A stretch of DNA of 64,000 nucleotides from Sophora flavescens (GCA_030762895.1 CM061062.1:283336397-283400396), one strand, 5' to 3'. Numbered from the stretch's first letter, positions 1 through 9,998 are shown. Notes: generated from the sequence alone by a model not told the origin. Numbers and translations are program-made.

Positions 1-472
1 ATTACAAACTTTTAAAGTATAGGAACCAATTTGAAAACTCTATAATAGTCATTACTGCTCAGGCTACACATGACCTTAGTTTCAGTGATACTTGTTTGTT
101 TTTCACTTTTTACCAGAGTTAGCAATTCTCATCCAGAAAGCATAAGCCATATAGATTATCTTTATCTTAGTAATTTAGTTCAGACTTGACATTGGGAACT
201 TATCTAGTAAATTGTTATTCAGCACAGATCTGCATCATCCAGATCCAGAAATTTAATTTAATCCAAAAGAATACGAAGCGATACAGATCTACACTATACA
301 ACTAAAAACTTAGAATAATGAAAGGAAAAATGACATAGGAGAAAGCTCCTATTGTAAATAAGTTAATATCTATCACGATTCAGTTTAATCACTTTAGGAT
401 TAAAGCGGTTATAGCTGAACATTTTGTGTGAATTGAGATTAGGGTTAAAAAAAATAAAAAAAGGAAACAAAC

Positions 473-624
473 CTTTCAGAGAGTTGGTGACCGACCTGAT
501 ATCCAATGGCTTCGATCCTTCGAGCGGCGAGCTCAGGCTTATTGGCGTAGAATCGATTACAGTAGCACGCTACCATCTCCGTCAATAAACTATCCACGCA
601 ACTCTCTGAAACTTCCCTCACCAT
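473..624 (-). CDS. TRAPPC6-like TRAPP complex subunit, first coding exon (partial gene)
   Basis: The reading frame from the ATG at 624 begins MVREVSESCVDSLLTEMV and contains NRFYANKPELAARRIEAIGY and QVGHQLSER. This is the strongly conserved N-terminus of plant TRAPPC6/Trs33 proteins of the Bet3-fold family. That subunit belongs to the TRAPP tethering complex, which acts on ER-Golgi and Golgi vesicles. The exon is 152 nt (50 codons plus 2 nt). It ends at a good donor, AG|GTTTGT, in phase 2, and the split Arg codon agrees with conserved family sequence continuing past SER. No further exon is recognisable in bases 1-472, so that stretch reads as intron 1 and the rest of the gene lies beyond the left edge. 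The exon has no frameshift or stop and is the only clearly intact host coding sequence in the window. Family assignment is firm; expression is not shown. Confidence 0.88.
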
Positions 625-760
625 TTTCTTTTCTTTCTCTCTCGCTCTTTCGCTATACCTATAAAATATAAATAATGAGCTATGCAAAGTGGATGAATCG
701 GAAAAATCACTATTCACCTCACAGAATTTTTAATTACTCGTTACTCATCGTCCCTTGGCT
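625..760 (-). promoter_or_regulatory. Promoter / 5' leader of the TRAPPC6-like gene
   Basis: Directly upstream of the ATG on the minus strand is a purine-rich leader (GA/AAG repeats at 625-655). Before it lies an AT-rich TATTTATATTTTATAGG stretch (about 658-675) that could hold the TATA element. The pyrimidine patch at 750-780 lies further upstream. The assignment rests on position and composition only. Confidence 0.4.
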
Positions 761-2430
761 TCCCTCCCTTTTCCCCCTGAACATTGACGCCAACACTGCA
801 AAATTGCATCCTTGAAGTTAATTTCCAAATGGGCTTAGGCCTACGATGTAAGTGGGCTTTTACATGGTTTTGTAAGGCAATTATTATGGGGGTAAATAGC
901 TTAATTAAATATTTATTCAATATTTATTAAATAAAGGATTAAAGCATTCTGTAACCCTAAAAAAAATTGATATACATTTTTGGTGTAAAAAATTTTATAA
1001 AGATATTCACTAATATTTTGATATGTATACTTTTATTTTAACTAGTGTTTTTAATCGTGCAATGTACGGGTTAAAACAATTTTAATATAATATTTATATA
1101 ATTTATAATTAAAATATTATTTTATAAATAATTATTTATATATGATTTAAAAATATTATATCCAAATTTATGTTATCTAAACTCAATTTTTTTTACATAA
1201 AAATGACTTGTATACAATATCCCTCGAGTTAATTGTGTCAACTATTATTTATCCTTAAAAAAAATCAATTTTTCATCACTTTATCTTCTACGTTCCTACG
1301 ATATTTTGTTCATGCACACCGTGCGATGCAAGATATTATAGAACTAATTTTCACCCTTCAAATATTTTGATATGTCTTTGTTCTTTAATTTTGTTAAAAA
1401 AGTTTGTAGCATACCTGAGATATGTGCCATTGAATAACATATTAACGCAACCTCTAAGAAGTCATAAACCATTCAATAATTTATCCAATAAAAACTGGAT
1501 AAACTTAAATGATTAAAAATGAATAAATTTTAAAGGGAACGATCCTCAAGAAAGTAAAATAATAGCATATGTTGAAGCAAATCATAAAATGTTAGTGTCT
1601 CCTCGATTAAGAATTTGCAAGCCAGGTTTATTTGTTTACTATATATATGGAGAAATTTTCTATTGAGAATACACAAACCAAAAGCAAGTCTATCTTGATT
1701 ATAAGAGAAAACATCATATACAATTTTAATTTAAAGAACATATCATTAGAATTTAAAAAGACAATAAACTCAAAATTGAAGTAGTTTGAAAATTTACAAA
1801 TTACAATGAAATGTTTGTATTTGTCATGAAAAAACGTAATTTGATCATTTCTTTATTTATTTCTTTTCTTGTGTATATCACTTTCTATTTAAAGGGGAAA
1901 TCCAAAAATATATCCCTACAATTGTTCTCATATAAACACTTCAGCCCAAACAAAATGACTTGTTCCATTCATGAGGTATATATTGTTTCCGAACATCTAT
2001 TTAAAATATTTTAGGTTTTAAATACATAAGAATTTTTAACAATTTGTATTAGGAATCATCTACAAATAATTATAATAAAATTAATTTATTTCTCAAGCGA
2101 AATTGGGAATAAAAACTCATTGCACAGGATACATATTAATTTAATAGTACATATTTTAATATCTTTAAATTAAAAAATATTTTGTATTTATATATTTTTA
2201 GGTATAATAAATTTCTTCTACCACATATCAAATATTATTAAGTTCAATTAACTAATCAATAAATTAAAAGAAGAAATATTTAATTTTAATGTTTGAAATC
2301 TAATTACATACTCAACCAATTAGAAATTACCACATAAGTTAAAATGTTTGACTCTTATCCTAATTAACTACCTTAAAAGTCACCGTATAATGAATTCTAT
2401 GTACTGTCAGTATAAAAAACTTTACACCGA
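761..2430. other. AT-rich intergenic DNA, no gene seen
   Basis: About 1.7 kb of AT-rich sequence with no coding pattern; the 67-codon ORF at 1811-2014 has no recognisable homology. Two related CG-containing motifs, CGTGCAATGTACGGGT near 1055 and CACACCGTGCGATGCA at 1315, flank about 260 bp of very AT-rich DNA and might be worn ends of a small DNA transposon. No target duplication was found. Confidence 0.4.
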
Positions 2431-2435
2431 CAATG

Positions 2436-2864
2436 TTGTAATTCTGATGTTGCTTTCTTCAGAGAGGAAAATGCTACAGCCGTTGGCATGTGTATTAGGG
2501 ATGAGAATGGATCCTTTGTTCTTGCTAGAAGTGACTGGAGTAGTCCCCTTCTCATGGTTTCAGAAGGAGAAGCAGTGGGTCTTCTATCTGCCTTAAAATG
2601 GGTGTGCGAGCTGGGGCTTTCAAATGTTACCTTTGAGCTTGATAGCAAAGTTGTAGTGGACAACCTTAGTAGCAAGTAGCAACATTGAAGACATTTCAGA
2701 TTTTGGAGCCACGATTTCTCATTGTAGGGTCATTTTGAATACAAATCCAACTTTTAAGGTTGTTTTTATTAGGAGGCAGGGTAATTTAGTTGCTCACAAG
2801 CTAGCCAGGGCGGCTATTTCTTTTCCTAGTCTCCATATTTTATTGATTCTTAATGTTAAATAAT
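2436..2864 (+). pseudogene. LINE-type (non-LTR) RNase H domain remnant, frameshifted
   Basis: Translation from about 2436 gives NSDVAFF, then VGMCIRDENGSFVLAR, SEGEAVGLLSALKWV and FELDSKVVVDNL. This is the order of the plant RVT_3 / RNase H-like domain found at the end of LINE polyproteins: first catalytic Asp, the Glu in the ExxAL helix, then Asp in ELDSK. The frame breaks at a perfect 7-bp tandem repeat, AGTAGCA at 2668-2674 and 2675-2681. It resumes one frame over with VVFIRRQGNLVAHKLARAA (the HxxR-N-AHxLA end of the domain) and stops at about 2862. Reverse transcriptase is absent, so this is a 5'-truncated copy or a captured single domain. The tandem repeat is the only frame lesion I see. 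Confidence 0.75.
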
Positions 2865-3355
2865 AGATGTGCTATCGAATTATAATTCATATCATGTATA
2901 TTGTGCTTGAATTCATATCGACTTATAGAGAATGATATGTTAAAATCCTGAAAATTAGAGGCAAAATTTTAAATTTGCGATTTTATTACCATACAGTAAT
3001 GCCTTTTTATTGCTTTCAAAATTCAAAAAATATGAAGTCTTAATATTTATTGAATGTTAATATAGATGGTTGACTATTTCCATTTTTAATTTTCATTTTT
3101 AATGTAATAGAATATTTTCTTTTGAGATCCAATTAAATATTTACCTGGACATCCCTTAGTCTGTGCTTTGATCGACACATAGAACTCTGAGGAGATGGAT
3201 GCGTAATAGAGAGACACGTGTTAGAAATGTTCATGCATACATTTTCGTATGTATAAATTATATGTTATATATTAATATATAAAATATAAAAAAATAATTA
3301 TTTGTATTTAATAATTAAGACCCCTACATTCATAGTAAAGCTGTTAAGCATAAAC
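2865..3355. other. AT-rich spacer, no gene
   Basis: No coding pattern, no poly(A) tail directly after the RNase H remnant and no terminal repeats were found. A TATA-rich stretch lies at 3240-3320. Confidence 0.4.
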
Positions 3356-3734
3356 TGTAACATCCCTGACTGTTCTATGGATTGAGACTGTCCCCACAAA
3401 CCAACACGTACCTTTTCAGCGTGCTTTGTTCTCACTCAAGAGGTCACCCATCCCATAAATGCTCTAAGTCAAGCACGTTTAACTGTGGAGTTATTAAGTG
3501 ATGGACTCCTTAAAAGAATATGCATCTTGTTAGTATAGGTAGTACCAATCAATTCATATAAGCCATCATCAACTGTATAGTCTCATACCTACACAGTCTC
3601 AGGATCCCTCTCATTGTGGCGTGTAATCGATTCATTCATGTATCCCTCCGCCTAGAAGCTTGCTAGGAGCCGCTCATCGAGAGTGCCTTTTTGCACTGGC
3701 GACCACTCCCCACCCTCGTCGGCCCCGGGTGTCA
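3356..3734 (-). mobile_element. Solo LTR of a Cassandra-type TRIM retrotransposon carrying 5S rRNA-like sequence
   Basis: The block runs from TGTAACATCC to GGGTGTCA and is flanked by a near-perfect 5-bp duplication (TAAAC at 3351 / CAAAC at 3735, 4 of 5 identical). Inside it, read on the minus strand, is an unmistakable 5S rRNA-like segment: AACTCCACAGTTAAACGTGC followed by GGATGGGTGACCTC at about 3440-3495. This corresponds to the internal promoter region of plant 5S genes. Cassandra elements are terminal-repeat retrotransposons in miniature whose LTRs carry a 5S-derived Pol III promoter. The arms flanking the 5S part are not 5S, and only one LTR is present, so this is a solo LTR and not an rRNA gene. 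Confidence 0.8.
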
Positions 3735-3739
3735 CAAAC

Positions 3740-4150
3740 GAAAAAAAACAAGTAATCCACAATTTCGGGTTTAAATAAAAATAATATTATAAATTAATTT
3801 ACACCATTGAAGAAAATTAATTTGAAGGATATTTATTTAAATAATTAATTTTCATAGTTAAAGGTAAATGATAGGGGAAATTAATTTACGTAAGATCAGA
3901 GATAATTAATTTGGAGTATATTTCTACAGACAATTAAAAAGTTTAAGCATGTATATAATCAACTGATTAAATATAAAAAAAGTTATTAAATTTTATATTT
4001 AAAATTAATTATTATATAAATTAATATAAAATGACATGATATATTTTTTTACTTCTTTATTCAACAACGAATTCATATTTATTATGTATGATTTTATTCA
4101 TTCATATTAATTATTATAATTTATTTATTTGTTAAAATTGATTTAATTAA
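3740..4150. other. AT-rich spacer
   Basis: Between the Cassandra LTR and the SINE there is only AT-rich DNA, with no open frame or repeat structure that I can support. Confidence 0.4.
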
Positions 4151-4153
4151 ATT

Positions 4154-4374
4154 AGATAGTATGGTTTGAAACCAAGCCTCTTAGCCCAGTGATTGTAAGG
4201 CCTGCCTTAGGACACTCTAGGGATCGACTCGGTTTGCTCCCGGGTTCGATTCCTGACAACGTGAAAATAATGTTTGGCCAGTGGAAGCCACGCCTCGCGA
4301 ACAGCGATTAGTCTTTCGTTGACAGCATTGAGATACACTGGATTTAGACCCAAAAAAAAAGATAGTATGGTTTG
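4154..4374 (+). mobile_element. Complete tRNA-derived SINE with 15-bp target duplication
   Basis: The body (about 4169-4359) begins with a Pol III promoter: an A box TTAGCCCAGTGA near 4181 and a perfect B box GGTTCGATTCC at 4243-4253. It ends in GACCC plus an A9 tail. It is flanked by the perfect direct repeat AGATAGTATGGTTTG at 4154-4168 and 4360-4374. Total length of about 190 bp, a tRNA-like head, an unrelated tail and a poly(A) end are the classic plant SINE layout. The long identical target duplication argues for a relatively young LINE-mediated insertion. The tRNA-like part lacks a proper cloverleaf, so it is not a tRNA gene. Confidence 0.9.
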
Positions 4375-5305
4375 TGGATAAATTACTTTAACGGATTCTG
4401 AGGCGCGCCATTGAAGTTGAAGAGAATATGACAATCAAATTGCCGTGATTACGCCCATTAGAAGGGAAAATATGACTATTAAAGATATATTAATTTATTT
4501 TTCATATCATCTTTTAAAAATTGTTATTTTAATTCACTTTTGGATTTAAAAATATACGCCCTTTATTAATATCCCCTGATATCAGCATTCCTGATATGAT
4601 TTAATCTCATATCAATTTTTACTTCAAAATAACAGTTTGTATCCGATTTGAATATATTTAATTAATAATCAATATATTTAATCATTACTGATATAGTATC
4701 AGTTTTATCAAATATACATTTATTTTCATTTTTAAATTGCTTTAAAAAGTTTTCTCCACGTTTTTGAATATTAATTACATTAAAAAAAATATCAAATCAT
4801 GTATTGTGTTGCACATGTTTGAATATTAATTGCATTAAAAAGAATACCAAATCAAATTGTTAATATGTGTTAATGTTGGAAAATATAATATGTGATTTGT
4901 ACTTCATTCTTTCTAAAAATAATTGTTCCCTCCATTATTGAATATGCATATTGACATGCATAAATTCATTTATCAAAACATGAATAAGCAAATTTATTCA
5001 TTTGCTTTACAATATTTTAAATTTGTCGACGTGCAAAATTTGTTTCATGAATATTAATGCTATAAATTTTAAATATGTAATATGTACTGTCATTCATGAT
5101 GTTTGCTATACGTTTTTTTGTTAAAATTAAATGTCAAATTTTAATATCCATTAAGTTAATGCTATTCGTTTTAAAAAAAAACGTTAATGTTATTCATTTT
5201 TGTAATCAACGATGGTAACCAAATAAATTGTTTTTTCTAATGACATAAATTTGGCCGCCTTTGTATTCAAAAAAAAAAAAAAAGGCCGCAACTTGATTGA
5301 ATATA
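4375..5305. other. AT-rich intergenic DNA
   Basis: There are no coding signals. Several ATTGAATAT and TATCA direct repeats occur, and two close variants of TTGAATATTAATT(A/G)CATTAAAAA lie at about 4763 and 4832. Homopolymer A runs sit at 5170 and 5270. Confidence 0.35.
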
Positions 5306-5310
5306 TTTTG

Positions 5311-5975
5311 ATTAGTACGGTTCAAGTTTAAATTCAAAAAATATGTAATCAACATATATTGAACTCAGTTATATGAAATCAATCACAATTAATATCGAAT
5401 ATTGACTCCATTATATGAAATCAGTCTCAATCACAATTATCAAATCAGAAATTTTCTCCCACGTTTAATGACTATGTTAAAGGCTTGCGTTTAATGATAT
5501 GAAATTTATTCAACATGATATGGAAATAATTCGGAAAAATATTTCGAATGATACTGTTCAGGTTTAAATTCAAAAGATGTGGAATCAACATATATTGAAC
5601 TTAATTATATGGAATCAGTCACAATTAATATTGAATATTGAAATCATTAAGTGATAAAACCAAATATATCAAATCAAAAATTTTCCCATGCATTTAATGA
5701 CTACATTAAAGGACTGCATTTAATGATTTAGAATAAATTTAAATTGATATCGAAATAATTCAGAATCGAATTCGAATGGTGCTATTTAGGTTTAAATTTA
5801 AAAGATATGGAATCAACATATATTTAACTCAATTATATTGAATAATCACAATTAATATTGAATATTAACACCATTAAATGATAAATCAATCCTATTGAAT
5901 CAACATTAATTTAAAATGATACGAAATTAATTCAGGTAGGACTTCGAATGGTACCATACACGGTTCAAATTCAAA
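5311..5975 (+). repeat. Degenerate tandem repeat, about 170-240 bp unit, 3-4 copies
   Basis: Successive units start with a GAAT-GGT-(C/A)GGTTTAAATTC type motif at about 5311, 5549, 5776 and 5945. Each of the first three continues with ATCAACATATATT then AATTATAT and CACAATTAATAT(T/C)GAATATT. Spacing is about 238, 227 and 170 bp, so later units carry deletions. All units are AT-rich and diverged. No ORF crosses them. This resembles a small decayed satellite or minisatellite block; its origin is unknown. Confidence 0.65.
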
Positions 5976-6154
5976 ATTTAGTCCTCCAGATAAAAAATTA
6001 AGAATTCAAAAAAGAAACATTAAAAAACACAAATAAGAAAACCAATTCTGAATACATGAATCATGTTATGTTTTCACTTGCAAAAAAAAACATAAAATAA
6101 TAATGATAATGATAATAAATAAAAATGGAGGAGAAGAAAACCAAAAACCCTCTC

Positions 6155-6660
6155 TAGGCTTGTGATGGCGGTGCTTCTAGCGACATGCAATATGAGCACA
6201 CATAGAGGGTTAGCATTTAGCAACATGGAAATGAAAAAATAGAGAACAATTATCACCAATACAGTAAAAAAGGTTGAACAGAAAAGAGAAAAGAAAGAGA
6301 AAAGAGAGTTCACTCGAGAGGGAGAAAACAAAAAGAAAACTAATAGATGGTTATGGAAAAGAAAACGGAATTGAAACAAAAAGGGAAGAAAAATGTTTAC
6401 CTTCTAGTGATGGTGGTGCTTCTCACGACGCGCAATATCAACACACACAGAGGTTAGCATTCAGCAACATGAAAATGAAAAAACAGAACAGACAATATCA
6501 CCATCACAGTACAGAAGTTGAATAGAAAAGAGAAAAAAAAAAGAGAGAGAGTTTACCTAAGAGGGAGAAAACGGAAATAAAACTCTAAGAAAGGAAAATG
6601 GAAAAGAAAGCATTATAGAAAAAAAGGGAAAGAAGATTGTTTACCTTATAGCAGCTCGTC
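6155..6660 (+). repeat. Purine-rich tandem duplication, about 245-bp unit
   Basis: GATGGCGGTGCTTCTAGCG at 6163 recurs as GATGGTGGTGCTTCTCACG at about 6410. The following ATGCAATAT..ACACACA, TTAGCATT(T/C)AGCAACATG and GAGGGAGAAAAC blocks also recur about 245 bp later. A partial third copy of the TGTTTACCTT edge lies at about 6640. One strand is strikingly purine-rich (AAAGAGAAAAGAAAGAG). On the minus strand the unit edges read AAGGTAAAC, which looks like a repeated splice donor, so this may be a duplicated exon-intron fragment. I recognise no protein. Confidence 0.55.
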
Positions 6661-6967
6661 GGAGTGACTGAGAGAGATTGATGAGAGTGGTACTGCACGA
6701 CGGAAGAAGTGAGAGATAGAATACGACATGAATTTTTTTAGAATAAAATGTTGAATCTACTTGTTCAGTAAATATTTGAAAATTTATAGTGCAAATCAAA
6801 ATCAAATTTGAATAAATCATGCATTAATGAGTAATCCCTTGAATCTCTCTTGTAGTAACACGTAAGGCTTGTTGATGTGTCATTGTTCAGAGAATGACAC
6901 CTAAGCAAAAATGTTTTGAGACATATTCTAAATTGTATATATAATAGATTAGAATTGGGAATTTTAT
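6661..6967. other. Spacer next to LINE fragment
   Basis: AT-rich sequence with no supported coding region. It may include the 3' untranslated part of the minus-strand LINE whose RNase H ends at 6968, but no poly(A) tail is visible. Confidence 0.3.
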
Positions 6968-7228
6968 TTATATAAAAGTGGCACCTAGCGAACAAGCTCC
7001 CCTGATGTCATCTTGTAAAAGCAAATTTAACAAAAGACTACGCCTATCAACAAATGTCAAAGAATAAGGGCCCGAATGGTCTTTATGAGCAAGAGAATCA
7101 GCACAAATATTAGCTGATCTAAGAATGTGGGATGTGGGATATATCTACATGCCAATGTCTCTTTCGAAGAAAAGCCTGTACTTCATCAACCAGGAAGTTG
7201 AGAGCTGGATTTGAGGAATGCCCTCTAC
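6968..7228 (-). pseudogene. LINE RNase H C-terminal fragment
   Basis: The minus-strand reading contains LNFLVDEVQAFLRKRHWHVD with ISHIPH, then in another frame SANICADSLAHKDHS, stopping at 6968. This is the last third of the RVT_3 RNase H domain (alpha helix, H-x-x-R-like loop, N-x-x-AD-x-LAH). A frameshift lies near 7125. Upstream it is joined at 7229 to Copia integrase/RT sequence, so the LINE was either cut by the Copia nest or fused to it by a deletion. It is a different copy from the RNase H at 2.4 kb. Confidence 0.65.
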
Positions 7229-7801
7229 AAATCTTGAACTGGTTTAGTTCTTTTTGCATGGCTAGAATCCAGCTTTCATCTTGTAAGGCTTCTTCAATCT
7301 TTTTGGCTTCCAAATCTGATATGAAGGCCATGTTGTTGTTTTCATTGAGAGCAGATCTGGTTCTAACTCCTTGAGATGGACTTCCAATGATAAGATCTTC
7401 TAGATGACAGGTCTTGAATTTCCAATCTTTCTTCAAATTCCGAGTTTCAGACGCATCAGCACTTGTCTAAATTTCAGACATGTCTACTTTTGACTTGTCT
7501 AAAGATTCTTCCACTGCAGGATTAAGTTCGAACCAACAACAGCATCCTCTAGATCTGATAGTTCCCTATCAGTCTTCAAACCATCATTAAACTTTACATG
7601 AATTGATTATTCTACAACATAAGTTCTAGAATTAAAAATTCTAAAAGCTTTTGATATTTCAGAATATCCAATAAATATTCTTTTATCTATTTTAGAGTCA
7701 AATTTGCCAAGATGATCTTTTGTATTAAGAATATAACATTCACATCCAAATGCATGAAAATATGATATGTTGGGTTTTCAACCTTTCCATAATTCATAAG
7801 G
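7229..7801 (-). pseudogene. Copia pol fragment: integrase C-terminal part to start of RT (left SIRE copy)
   Basis: Reading down from 7801 are NISYFHAFGCECYILNTKDH, then IDKRIFIGYS (the conserved region after the integrase core), then EDLIIGSPSQGVRTRS and EAKKIEEALQDESWI, just before the RT core. Several stops and frameshifts lie between. The sequence ends abruptly after KELNQF, where the matching copy at 36.6 kb continues with RNDVWTLV. The catalytic RT is therefore missing. The 5' part of this integrase lies on the far side of the chromovirus-like insertion, from 16210. Confidence 0.8.
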
Positions 7802-8483
7802 AGTCTTGTAACATCCTAAAAATTCAAATATAATTATTTTAATAAAAAAGGGCAGTATAAGAGTTTATTATAATTATTTTCTTTATAATAAAAATCCAGT
7901 GGGTTCCACAATAATGTAAAATTGATTTTAAAAAATAGAATAAAAATAAGGATAAGAACCTACCCTGGACTAAATTATTGCGGCAATAATGATAGGAAAC
8001 ATAAGCATATCAAGGCCCATGCTGTGTTACCCATTATAAATAGATAGTTTGAGTATTTTAAGCCTAATTTCGCATAATATGACTAGATACCTAACTTCAG
8101 ATGGATATTTTGTAACCAAAGAGAACTTGTTTGAATTCGAGATCTGCATAAGAAATATAGCCCTGTCTCTTAGCTTTCCATAGACACCAAATTCGTCCAA
8201 ATTGGATTCTTGTAGCTCAAGTTATGACCAAATTCGTACACACTATTCATGTTCCAGCGCCAGAACCATTTTTTTTTAAATTATATCCACGTTCTTACTA
8301 TCTAAACGTCGGTTTCAGATTTTGTGGTCTTCATAACAGTTGTAGACAATTCTTTTATCTTTCCAACGATATAAAAGTTATAATTTTTGAATGTCTATTA
8401 CTCAAGATATGTGCGAAATACAACACCATATGCAGAGTAAGCTGGCTTAGCGTGTTTTTACACATTTTGGGCTATTGGGGGCT

Positions 8484-8493
8484 CTATAAATAG
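8484..8493 (+). promoter_or_regulatory. TATA box of chromovirus-like LTR
   Basis: CTATAAATAG sits within GGGGCTCTATAAATAGAATC and is conserved at 14719-14728 in the other LTR. It is the only strong TATA match in the LTR and lies about 680 bp from the LTR start. Confidence 0.7.
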
Positions 8494-9030
8494 AATCTTA
8501 ACACTCTTATGGTGAGTTTTTGAACCCTAATTACACATAGAAACTCAGAAACGGCTAAGAAGAGAAGAAATTCAAGGATTAAGAAGAGATTGTTGTGGAA
8601 GAGGGAGTCTAGGAAGAGGAAGATGATGATAACTCCTGGCAAACGTTAAGATTCGCAGTAGGAAACGCTTAGAGCTATTTGGAGGTCTTCAAGAGATAAG
8701 TAACAGTACTTTTTATGAACCATTTCCATGGTATATATATATATATGATTGTTTTTGTTGATAATGGATTACCATGTGGTTTTGGGAGTCTTTAATTGAC
8801 TTGATGCATATTGTTAGTAACCTAAATTCTAAAATTGGGATTTTGTTTAAAAGGGAAATTAATTGATTAATTGATGTTGTAATGTGCCTATTCATGTATG
8901 ATATGTTGTGATATTCATGATTGTTTGTTATTGGTGGAAGTTTATATGTTTAAAATTGAGGGAAATAGTTTGTTACATGCATGAGACATGACATATTTGA
9001 GTTATAACATGTTGTATGATGTTTGCCGCA

Positions 9031-9250
9031 ATACCACCTATGATAGGAGTATCGAAAAGTAATACCACCGTAATGGGGTATCGAAAGTAACATCCCCATA
9101 TAATTGGGATGTCGAAAAAGAGAAATACCGCCTAAAAAGGGGTATCGAAAAGTAACACCGCCACGCGTTGGGGTGTCGAAAAGAGAGAAATACCGTCATG
9201 TGCACATGGGAGGTATCGAAATAGAAATGTCCCCGACAGGAGGGTGACAT
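9031..9250 (+). repeat. Array of seven consecutive short hairpins with constant CGAAA linkers
   Basis: Seven imperfect inverted repeats of 20-27 nt follow one another: 9031-9052, 9062-9081, 9090-9112, 9125-9145, 9155-9176, 9190-9216 and 9227-9250. The outer arms are ATAC/GTAT, ATACC/GGTAT, ACATCCC/GGGATGT, ATACC/GGTAT, ACACC/GGTGT, ATACC/GGTAT and ATGTC/GACAT. The arm sequence changes while complementarity stays. Most have a second inner stem (CC/GG, CCA/TGG, CATGTG/CACATG). Every hairpin is followed directly by CGAAA and a short purine linker. The array lies in the R/U5 part of the LTR and would be in the RNA leader. No function is known to me. Confidence 0.85.
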
Positions 9251-9986
9251 CGAAACATTCCTCATGAGTAGGGGTGGGCAATGGGACGCCATTGTCATGT
9301 GATGTGTGAGATTTATGGCATGCCGGCAAGAGATCAATTTAGTTATGAGGCCTTCGAGCCACTTGGATTAATTTAGAATTTACTTGGTATGTGGAATGTG
9401 ATGGCTTGAGACGAGTTGATCTTATGCTATATGCATTTGACTTGATGAAATTTTTGTTGTTATTAAAAGTATTTTTTTATATATTATTTTGGGAAATTAG
9501 CGGATACCATGGACAGTTTTTCCGGTTACTGCACCGGTTGAGAACAACATTATTTTTCAAAACATTTTATAAATATATTGTTGTGCACTAGGATTTTATA
9601 TCTCATTATAAGTGTTATTTTTAGAGCCCGAGGACACCGCTGCTGAGGATCCAGAGGTCTGAAGAGTTATCATTGATTAGCTAGTTGGTTAGTAGTGTAG
9701 TATGGTTTAGAGTATTATGCGGACGACGTTCTTTGGTTTACATACTAATTCTCTCAGATTGTAATTAGACGCCCGGTTTTGAGGCTTTTAGTTTTTATTC
9801 AAATGATTGGATTTAATAATATTTTTCAATACTTTGTAAATGCTATTATTTTATTTAATACGAGGTATTTTCATACTTAGTTATTTGAGAAAAATTTTTA
9901 TGACTTATGTTCTTTAATTAAATGTTTTGAAGGGTTTTTATTGAAATTAATTTGGGTTACTAATGTAACGAAGGGCCTTACATTTT

Positions 9987-9998
9987 TGGTATCAGAGC
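9987..9998 (+). other. Primer-binding site (tRNA-iMet)
   Basis: TGGTATCAGAGC follows the end of the 5' LTR by four bases. It is the standard complement to the 3' end of initiator tRNA-Met used by most plant LTR retrotransposons. Confidence 0.88.

Larger units (their letters stand above)
7807..9982 (+). repeat. 5' LTR of the chromovirus-like element
   Basis: 2176 bp, from TGTAACATCC to GGGCCTTACA, matched along its whole length by 14041-16204. It has a TATA box at 8484-8493, so U3 is about 0.7 kb and R plus U5 about 1.45 kb, which is long. The hairpin array at 9031-9250 lies in the transcribed part, about 540 nt after the TATA box. Confidence 0.92.

Noticed and set aside
1055..1330. MITE bounded by CGTGCAATGTACGGG / CACCGTGCGATGCA
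   Set aside because: The motifs are suggestive, but no matching inverted termini or target duplication could be placed.
3430..3500. 5S rRNA gene
   Set aside because: The 5S similarity is partial and diverged and lies inside a TG..CA LTR with a target duplication; it fits Cassandra.
4181..4255. tRNA gene
   Set aside because: A and B boxes are present, but the cloverleaf does not form and the unit ends in a poly(A) tail inside a 15-bp target duplication; it is a SINE.
9031..9250. CRISPR-like array
   Set aside because: Eukaryotic retrotransposon context. The constant part is only CGAAA and each unit is a different hairpin, with no repeat-spacer pattern of fixed repeat length.
9038..9337. 99-codon minus-strand ORF over the hairpin array (and 15172-15480)
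   Set aside because: The repeated FDTP/RYYFS pattern is just the translation of the hairpin repeats; no family, and stops differ between the two LTRs.
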